49,830 bases of DNA from Asparagopsis taxiformis (taxonomy: Eukaryota; Rhodophyta; Florideophyceae; Bonnemaisoniales; Bonnemaisoniaceae), in assembly GCA_030407315.1 (NCBI GenBank), contig JALQPE010002216.1, forward strand, positions 1-49,830, given 5' to 3'. A program made the translations under genes and the position numbers. The notes beneath the pieces are model-generated. The model had not been told where the DNA came from. It searched no databases and saw nothing but the letters and a program-made list of their open reading frames with translations. Positions 42,818-49,830 of this stretch are shown here, piece after piece (within the stretch, counting starts at the first letter, position 1; each line of letters starts with the position of its first letter).

Positions 42818-45800
42818 CTAGGTCCTTCGCTTGAGCTTCTTCCCCGTCGAACCGCTGCTGTAGTTCTCGACAAACTCGACGTTGGCCATCCGCCTGGTGT
42901 CTTCCGCCGGAGTGTCCTCACTCGCAAATACCGCGGTTGTTGATGAACTGCGCCGAACAGAACGGAGCCGGAACAATCCAAATTGGATGCTCGATGTTTC
43001 GTCGTCCTCCGCTGTTGCATACAGCTTGATGGCATACATCAAGAATGTTTCCTTCGTTATCGCCATGTGACCCTCTCCGTACGCGAACCTCATCGACTCC
43101 TTGCTCATATCAGAGTACACAACAGTTCCGTAGTATGCACATACTTCGTCGCCAACATTAAATGTCTGTTCAGCGAAGAGCCCTCTTCCTGCATTTGGGT
43201 GCTTAATCAACGATGTCGAACGCTCAATTTTTTCGCAACACAATCGTGTGCCCGCATCACGCGAGGGTTTTCAGTTTGCAACCAGCGGCCCAGGGAAGGT
43301 GGCCAATAATGTACCGGTTTTTCCATGTGCTCGTGCGACGCAATCGACTCTGGGCACAGCTGCAGAGATACTGCCGAATATATTTCGGGAACCTCTGGTA
43401 CAGGGGAAGGCCAGGTGGGGTTTCGATGATCCTGCGTTCCCTCTGTGTACGCATCGTGACAGAGGGGGACGCCAAGAACTTCTCAGCACTCTGTTTCGCT
43501 TCTGTCGTGACCCTCATGTCAGTGTTGTTGAAAGAATTACACGTGACATGACTGCACACAGCTTTGGAAGCGATCGTGCCACACACAATTGTCCATGTCA
43601 CTGCCGACGAAAACACGGTGCTCAGGCAAGCTCATAGCTGCTTTTCCCGTTGCGAAAGTGCCAGAGAATGGATCGACAACAATATCACCAGGCTGTGAAT
43701 GCTGGCTGATCAACTCCATCATGAGAGCGACGCTCTTCTGCTCTGCACGAACTCTGACCGTAGCACCGGTTGTGCTCCTTGTTCGCCACACCATCTCATT
43801 CGAATCGATGGCGGGCATATTGATGGTGGACGTTGCACCACGCCGGGTACGTGCCGTCCATGTATCCGTGGTTCCTATAGGCCCACCATCTCGCTTCCGG
43901 TCTTGAACGGAACACCTCGCTTCCAGAAGTGGATAGCGACCTCTGCCATGTTCATGAGTTGGTACCTCTTCCGCCCCGGCATTTGATAGAGGTGCCCAGG
44001 TAATCGGACAAACAACAGAGGTAACTCGTCAACGAAGAAAACTGAATTCCGAACGACGTCCTCCTCCTCCTCGTCCTCGTCATCCTCCTCATCCGCATTT
44101 CTCGCCACTGTGCTGCGATGCTTCGGAGTCCGAATTCATGGACGTAACCTCTTCTTCATCCGACCCGTCATCACTGGCAGCAGCATCGGTTGGCCTTCTG
44201 ACTGCGGTCCTTTGTACGTTCCAAGTAATGGAACCATCGTAGAACTCAAACGGAGGCAGAACACGATGCCGTGGCCACCGGGGCGCAACAGCTCGTCAAA
44301 CACTTCGATGGCTAGCCTGCATGTCTTCTGCAGTTAGCCTGTCGTACGAAGAGTTGGAATCGTTCCTCTTACGACGAACATTGTAGGGCGGATCAGTCAG
44401 AATGAGCTGAACGTTGCCCGTGATGGGCACGTGTTCTCGGCTCTCGTCGGCACTGACCAAATCTTCGAAGGGACGTCGTACACCCGGCAATACTGACTCA
44501 TTTTCGAAAGAAAATCCTTTGCGAGAGCCTGCCCTTCACTTTCCTGCTCTTCTGTCCGCAATGGGTGACGGTGACGGGGGAGACGGCCCTTGGGCAGTAA
44601 GACTGGTCCTCCCAGGCCTAAGTTGAACCCTGGTTGTGTGTCTTGTCGACGGAACCAAACCTCTCCCTCCTGTGTTGCGACGAGTGGGAGTGTCATCAAC
44701 CGGCTTGGGGACCTTTTCTGCGTCCGCGGCTTGTGGTGCCGGGCGGAGGACAGCCATAACGTCTCTCGTCGAGGGTGTCAAAGTACGCTGGCAGCTTGTC
44801 CGGATTTCCGCTTGACAAGTATATTTCCAGCGCCCCCCAGCGGTCGGACTCCGGCCAGGTGTACAGGCCGGGTTGACGATAGAAACTGCAACCGGTCGAA
44901 GAACTTCCTCACAAGGTCCCTAAATACACTGTGCTGCGCACTGGTTCTTGTCTCTACTTTTCCACCATATCCATCAGGATGAGATAGGGGAGCTTTGTCG
45001 TGGTAGAGATCTAGCTTCTGCTCCATCGGTGCGAATAGACCTTCATCGAGCACGTCAAACCCATGCTCAGCTGCTGTCGAAAATGATGTACGGCGCCATC
45101 AACTCTTCGAAGCTGGAAAAACTTTGCGGCGAAGGCCACATCGGGTCCAAGCATGGTATAAAACTTGAACCACGTAACAAGCTCGATTAGTGCTTTCCGA
45201 TGGGCGGGGACGCGTGCGGCTTCGTTCCCCTCTTCGGCCGCGTCGCCTATTCGGCGACGCGGCAGGTTTTGTTGTGATTCGGATGATAGACAACGCTTGG
45301 AAATACACTCAATACCTCGAACGTTTCCGGTGGAGCAAGAACGAAGGCGCTTGGTTCCCCGCGCTGCGGCGCCTGTAGTGGCGAAGGAAGCATGTTACAT
45401 CCAATAAGGAAGGTCTGCGGCACGATCCCAGAAAGGATGCAGTGCTCAACCCATTGCCGATACGCTCATCCTGTCTTGAAAACTCGGCAATGGGTAATGC
45501 CAGACGAACAATCTGCTTGGCTCCCTCAACGTTCATCTCTGCCATGACGATTTCGGCAACATCCGCCTCGACTCCAGCATTCTTCGAACGACCGCTGAAG
45601 GACATGCTGAGTCGACCTTGCAGCGCCACAAAGTTCTTCCGTGCCCTGCGCAACCCAAGCGCCAAGGTCCGCGTATGTGAACCTCCGGCTTGTCCGTCAA
45701 GTCTGCGAAACTTGAGTGGGCGAATAAATCCAGCAAGAGGCGGAGGAAGTCTTTGCCAGCGAGAGTAGTTTCGCGGCGGCGCAACCTACGTTTCGACGTG

Positions 45801-45904
45801 TACCCATGTCCACTAGAATCCTCCAAGGCTAGCGGGTTCGCGCAGAATTGGCACGGTTGCGTCGTCAACGATCGGATTGCTGTGCGCCTGCGCTTATTCG
45901 TCAT
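42818..45904 (-). pseudogene. Beta-class DNA methyltransferase fused to a SET domain (second copy)
   Basis: The likely start is ATG 45904 (MTNKRRRTAIRSL). An N-terminal helical part (ADVAEIVMAEMNVEGAKQIV) resembles the region ahead of the gamma enzyme, but no ParB-like domain is found. Motif IV is VQLILTDPPYNVRRKRND at about 44400-44345, followed after a frame change by LLRPGGHGIVFC. Motif I is DIVVDPFSGTFATGKAAM near 43680. The SET start is PNAGRGLFAEQTFNVGDEVC near 43190; the expected late SET motifs are not clear. The order is the same as in gamma, and DPPY is the canonical motif where gamma has DPPF. Many frame changes make this a relic. Confidence 0.65.
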
Positions 45905-46227
45905 AATGGAATGAGTGGAAATTCGGTACAGGATGGCGACCGTTCGGCGAGACAGTCAAATTTGACGACGTATCTCGTGACGTTTGCACTCTTTCGTGAG
46001 GAACACTGGTTGATATCGAACGGAACAGAGTATACGGGTGCACCGCATGGAAAGGTCTTGAAACCCGTAACCGGTGTAGGTAATAATTTGTGACGGATAC
46101 GTGGTAGAGAAAATTTTTAAAAGATTGTGATCCCTGCCTTTGAGTGTTGTACTGCACGGCCGCCAGTTCACATAGGTTGTCACACGTGCATCACGCCTAC
46201 CAGGTTAGCGACACCCGGACGGCCACT
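45905..46227. promoter_or_regulatory. Upstream region of the second methyltransferase-SET gene
   Basis: Between the gene start and the right inverted repeat; no ParB motif or other domain in any frame that I could see. Presumably promoter and leader. Confidence 0.3.
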
Positions 46228-46392
46228 GGACGTGGGGATGTCCAGCTCAGATGCATTGCTGGCCAGCCCAGAAATTCTACAATTTCGGGCAGAAAAAAAT
46301 ATTGCAAAAAACATCGATTTCGGCGGTCGATTGTGCCGTACGACACACCCCATCTCAAAAACATGTTCACATGTGCATGTTTTTGAGAATAG
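46228..46392 (-). repeat. Right inverted repeat of the 4.1-kb element
   Basis: Reverse-complement counterpart of 42319-42490, ending CATGTTTTTGAGAATAG. The strand gives the orientation relative to the left copy. Confidence 0.8.
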
Positions 46393-46589
46393 CCCAAATT
46401 TTAACTCAAATCAGGGCCTCTAATTTGCCACAACGGCCCCAGGAATCGGCCGCCGCCGATCGGGGGCTATCACTGGCTTCTGTAAGCAGCAACTGTAAGC
46501 CAAATCGCGTCTTACGAAGGTCGATTTCAGGCTCAATACGTCAGGGACAGGTCTTGGCCTTGTTTCATCATGGTCCCGCCCCACTCTGA

Positions 46590-46690
46590 CACGATCAACT
46601 GAAATGGACGTCCGGTGGATGTCCAGCTCGATTGCATTGCTGGCCAGCCCAGAAATTCTAAAATTTCCGAAAAATCAATTTGGTGGCCCA
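46590..46690 (-). repeat. Extra partial copy of the 4.1-kb element's inverted repeat
   Basis: GGATGTCCAGCTCGATTGCA and GGCCAGCCCAGAAATTCTA repeat the inner part of 46228-46392 in the same orientation, 0.35 kb further right. The outer CTATTCTC end is absent. Confidence 0.7.
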
Positions 46691-48049
46691 GCATCTCCTG
46701 TGCCGAAAATTCCCGCACTCCACTGATGATATGGTCTAGATGTTTCGCACTTGTACGCATCAGGGAAGGCGTCACAGAAGGTTGAGACTACGCTACTTGT
46801 TGTACCGCGTCGTCCGAAATAGCGAGTAGTGTTTGTTGTATAGTTTGTGGAGTATGCGTCTAGTGGTTTGTGAAGCTTGCAGAACGGGATAGGGATGTGG
46901 GTGGCCCTATTTTATGAATACATGAGTATTAATATTCAGGGTGACGAAGCGGAAAGGATACGCTCATACATGTTTGAGATTGCATAGTGAGAAAAAGTTT
47001 ACATCGAAATTTACATGGAAGCGATGGAGGTTTAAGGATGAGGTATGAGAGGAAAGAAAATCTTCTGTGGTATGAGGATGTGTTTGTGGTGTGGGGATGG
47101 AATCTTGGGATGGTACAGGGGGGTGGAAATGTACGGAGTGCGGGTTTAGATTGGAGTGTGATTCGGAGAGGAGTGCCGACGAGCATATTATGGGGATTGG
47201 GAGACACTGCGGGGTGTTGGGGTAGTGAGGGCGGGGGAGGTGTTTAGGTGGGACCGTAGGAGGGTGCGGTTGAAGGCGCCGAGAGGAGGGGCTTTTAGGA
47301 AAGTGAGGAGAAAGAGGCGGGAAGGGGGGTGGCGTCTGTTCTGGCTGTGGTGAGTGGGGATCTGATGGAGAAGAAGGGGGTTATTGTATTTGGGGAGGGA
47401 GGGGAGTGGAGGATGGGTGCGAAGTGGGGGGTTGATATGTGTTCAGAGCGGGGAGGTTTCTGGGGAGACGGCGGGGGGAGCGGAGCGTGGGCCGGTGGGT
47501 GTGGTGTATACGGTATCGAAGATGCGGATGGCGTGGGGGCATGGAGCAGGTCGGGTACAGTATGGGGAGTGAGAGGTTTTGGAAGAGTAAGCTGCAGGGG
47601 AAGTTTGTGGAGAGGGCGAAGGAGAGAGGGTTGAAGGTAGAGGAGAGAGGGTATTGAAGAACAACACGTTGCAAAGGTGAGGGAAAGCATGGTCGAGGAG
47701 ATAGGGGGTGTTTTCCTTATTCTGAGGTAGTATGAGGACTGGTTATACGAAATCTGTACGGTAGAGCAGAAAAGTAGGTATGGAATGGAGGTGTGCACCG
47801 TGGAAGCGAGATAGGTAGCGGAAAATGCGTGCTAGAGTGGTATTGGGGGTGTTTGAGGTACAGTACGGGGGAGGTGAGCACCAACTGGAAGGGGGTTGAG
47901 CGAGTGGATGAAAAAATTGAAGACAAATTTGAGTCGACCGACAAGGAAAAATAGAGTGGTCGCCGTGATGGATGCGGACATCCATGTCGAGCACGGCGGC
48001 AGAAATTTCTGGGGTCGAAATTTTTGAATTTCTGAACCAGCGCCCGTCC
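46691..48049. other. G-rich non-coding region inside the right end of the 13.4-kb element
   Basis: From about 47000 to 47700 the plus strand is markedly G/A rich (GGGGAGGGAGGGGAGTGGAG and similar), whereas the opposite end of the element (35250-36050) is C/A rich. Long ORFs here (for example 47295-47798 minus) come from this bias and lack motifs. Confidence 0.4.
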
Positions 48050-48194
48050 TAGGTGGACATAGACATGGTGGAAGTCCATCCCGACGGGGACATCCGTTGT
48101 GCGGTACTAGAAACAATGAATGTCGTCCTAGTAATACTAGACGTACTAGACCACATGGACGTCCGCCTAGTAATACTAGGTGTACTAGAGGTTG
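48050..48194. repeat. Right subterminal repeats of the 13.4-kb element
   Basis: Units with CTAGTAATACTAGGTGTAC and GTGGACGTCCGC repeat at roughly 45-base spacing, in the orientation opposite to 34817-35046. Confidence 0.65.
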
Positions 48195-48226
48195 TGGACG
48201 TCCGCGTCCATTTCGAGAACACAGAC
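48195..48226 (-). repeat. Right terminal inverted repeat of the 13.4-kb element
   Basis: 32 bases, TGGACGTCCGCGTCC through AACACAGAC. The next base begins copia-type coding sequence (LYGEIKQCILRDVLHVPSF). Confidence 0.7.
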
Positions 48227-49370
48227 GCTCTATATGGGGAAATAAAACAGTGCATACTTCGTGACGTCCTCCACGTTCCTTCTTTTGTATTTCTTCATCT
48301 CCGTCAGCACCCTCACTACCCGAGGCATATCTGTGCAGTTCAATAACAATACAGTCATCCTGACAGAACAAAAAAACCGATAGCCACTGGACGGAGAAGC
48401 AAGGGACTCTATGCCATTGATCTCTTCTCGTCAGAGGCCCCAAAAGACCATGTGCAGAAAACAGCCTGTGTGGCCTCGCTACAGCTCTGGCACGAGCGGC
48501 TCGGGCATGTCAACAAATCCGGTATCTCACGCATGGACAGCTATCTGCTGTGAAGGGCCTTCCGAATCAAATCTCAGAAATCAGATGCAGGTGCCCCATG
48601 TGAAGGATGCATAACCGGCAAAATGCTCTGAGCAGCTATCCAAAGCTCTCCGAAACGAGAGCATCTGAGCTACTCGAGTTGGGTCACACAGATCTGGCAG
48701 GGCCGATGGAAGTACTCTCGAAAGGGGGAGCTAGATACTTTGTGATCGTTCTCGATGTCGAGTCCCGATGGCTAACGGTATACCCCTCCACCGTAAGTCT
48801 GACTGTTCGACTCCTTCCAGAGATTCCTGCGCATGGCTGAAACGCAAAACTGGTTGTACACTCCGCCAAACTACGCTCGGATGGAGGGGGAGAGTTCTTC
48901 TCAAACGACTTTACCTCCTTCCGACAGCAAAGGCATCAAACGTCAGACCACCTGTGCATACACTCCGCAACAGAATGGTGTGGCAGAGGAGAATGAACAG
49001 AACCCTCAAAGATCAAATTCGTGCCATGCTCCATCACAGCAACACCCCATCCGAGTTCTGGGCAGAAGCACTCTCCTGTGCTGCCTACATTCGTAACCGT
49101 GTCACCAGCCGCTCCCTGCCAACTGGAAATACTCCGTATGAGATCTGGTATGGTAGGAAAACGAGTATTGCTCATATGCGAACGTTCGGAAGTAGATGCT
49201 GGTACAAAACGCCTGATAAACTTCTTCAGACCCTTGATTTGCGGGCAAAGGAAGCAATTATGCTTGGATACGCAAGCTCCCAGAAAGCCTGCAAACTATG
49301 GGACCAGCAAATGAAAAAGGGTCGTTGTGTCGCGAGACGTAGTGTTTGAAGAGCTGCAAAAGAAGCGTTT
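48227..49370 (+). pseudogene. pol: Copia pre-integrase and integrase
   Basis: The pre-integrase region has LQLWHERLGHVNKSGI. The integrase core shows HTDLAGPMEVLSKGGARYFV (first Asp), LRSDGGGEFFSNDF (second Asp) and YTPQQNGVAE (Glu). The C-terminal part is FWAEALSCAAYIRNRVTSRS then TPYEIWYGRK and HMRTFGSRCW, typical of copia integrases. It spans at least four frames. Confidence 0.82.
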
Positions 49371-49830
49371 GCCATCTTCTGATACAGACTACAACGGCGT
49401 TGATGCTGCTTCTGAGTCCAATACTGAGCCATGGGATGGAGACGGCAAGTCTGGTCTCTCTACCAAACAGGATACTCCTCCTTCATCCCATTCGACTCTG
49501 ACTCTCACACCAACGCTCCACAACCTCAAACTCCTCCACCAACTCCCTCAGCATCTACTGATGAGTCTCTCCTTAACGCTCTGCGTAAATCTTCTCGATC
49601 TCGTAAACCTCCGGGCGAGTGGTGGAAAACAACTGCCCTTGTCTCCACTACTGCTGATACCACTCCGGAACATCTTTTACCTTCACTGAGGGACCAAGGG
49701 GGAGGAGAAAGATCTTCTGGATTGAGGCCATTCAGTCCGAGATGGATTCCCTCGAAGCAAATGGCACCTGGATTCTGGTCCCCCGCAGTGAAGGGGGGAC
49801 CAGAATCCAGGTGCCCTCAACCTCCTCACT
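49371..49830 (+). pseudogene. pol: Copia linker and start of reverse transcriptase, cut by the window end
   Basis: After RDVVFEE the linker is Ser/Thr/Pro rich. Near 49720 the frame IQSEMDSLEANGTWILVPR is the conserved start of copia RT. It is at once broken by an inverted duplication at 49764-49816, so RT homology does not continue to the window end. Confidence 0.6.
49764..49816. repeat. Inverted duplication in copia RT
   Basis: Arms 49764-49785 (GGCACCTGGATTCTGGTCCC plus two C) and 49795-49816, exact reverse complements separated by nine bases. The left arm is the coding sequence for TWILVP; the right arm is its inverted copy. Confidence 0.9.

Larger units (their letters stand above)
42319..46392. 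mobile_element. 4.1-kb transposon carrying one methyltransferase-SET gene
   Basis: Inverted repeats of about 165-170 bases (42319-42490 and 46228-46392) surround a single broken gene on the minus strand. The ends read CTATTCTCAAAAACATG on both sides. No transposase is inside, so it would need an outside enzyme. It lies within the 13.4-kb element. A target duplication is not obvious. Confidence 0.65.
34784..48226. mobile_element. 13.4-kb DNA transposon with 32-33-bp inverted ends
   Basis: The left end GTCTGTGTTTTCGGAAGTGG and its continuation pair with the right end, ...AACACAGAC, over 33 and 32 bases with about three differences. Inside both ends are repeats with GGACGTCC and CTAGTA motifs in opposite orientation. 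It contains a Tnp2-like transposase and a relative of epsilon, and encloses a smaller element. The left flank is gypsy integrase but the right flank is copia pol, so the two flanks are not halves of one target. It may be a recombinant of two insertions. Confidence 0.65.
48227..49830 (+). mobile_element. pol: Ty1/copia-type retroelement fragment
   Basis: Plus-strand pol in the copia order, integrase before RT. It starts in the protease-to-pre-integrase part (IKQCILRDVLHVPSF) right after the transposon end at 48226 and runs off the window edge. The frame changes several times, so it is decayed. Confidence 0.82.

Noticed and set aside
47295..47798. 167-codon minus-strand Ser/Pro-rich ORF
   Set aside because: Product of the strong strand bias in this non-coding part; no conserved motif, and similar ORFs appear in all frames.
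1..49830. tRNA, rRNA or other RNA genes
   Set aside because: None recognised by eye on either strand; a covariance-model scan would be needed to exclude small ones.

Overview
This is eukaryotic nuclear DNA made almost entirely of nested, partly decayed transposable elements. I see no convincing single-copy host gene. Two Ty3/gypsy-type retroelements, one Ty1/copia-type fragment and at least three DNA transposons with inverted ends rule out a prokaryotic origin. I found no convincing introns. My guess is a red alga or another protist or fungus with a compact, intron-poor, repeat-rich genome, but the lineage cannot be fixed from this window.

Layout. (1) 1-1567: broken plus-strand coding DNA of unknown type. 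(2) 1898-8533, minus strand: decayed chromodomain gypsy element (gag, zinc knuckle, protease, RT, RNase H, integrase, chromodomain). (3) 9454-11735 and 32406-34783, plus strand: a second gypsy element, head to head with the first and split in two. (4) 11736-32405: a 20.7-kb DNA transposon inserted in the second gypsy pol gene. It starts CACTACGGTGTT, ends AACACCGTAGTG and has subterminal GACAGT/ACTGTC arrays, so it is CACTA-like. (5) 34784-48226: another transposon with 32-33-bp inverted ends, different subterminal repeats and a related transposase. It encloses (6) 42319-46392, a 4.1-kb element with about 165-bp inverted repeats around one gene. (7) 48227-49830: copia-type pol, cut by the right end of element 5 and by the window edge.

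The main result is the cargo of the 20.7-kb element. Besides a partial Tnp2-like transposase it has three related loci that begin with a ParB/Srx-like domain. Two, called alpha and beta, end in a predicted 2-oxoglutarate/Fe(II) dioxygenase. The third, gamma, ends in a beta-class DNA amino-methyltransferase fused to a SET domain. Two further genes (delta, possibly Tudor-like at its start, and epsilon, an intact 506-residue coiled-coil protein) complete it. The 4.1-kb element carries a second, ParB-less methyltransferase-SET gene, and the 13.4-kb element has a relative of epsilon. I infer a transposon lineage that carries enzymes to write, and perhaps erase, DNA and chromatin marks, possibly to control its own silencing.

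Most genes are interrupted by frame changes, so nearly all coding calls are partial or pseudogene-like; epsilon is the clearest intact gene. Hairpin clusters built on a 39-bp palindrome separate the alpha and beta modules from their neighbours and occur nowhere else in the window.
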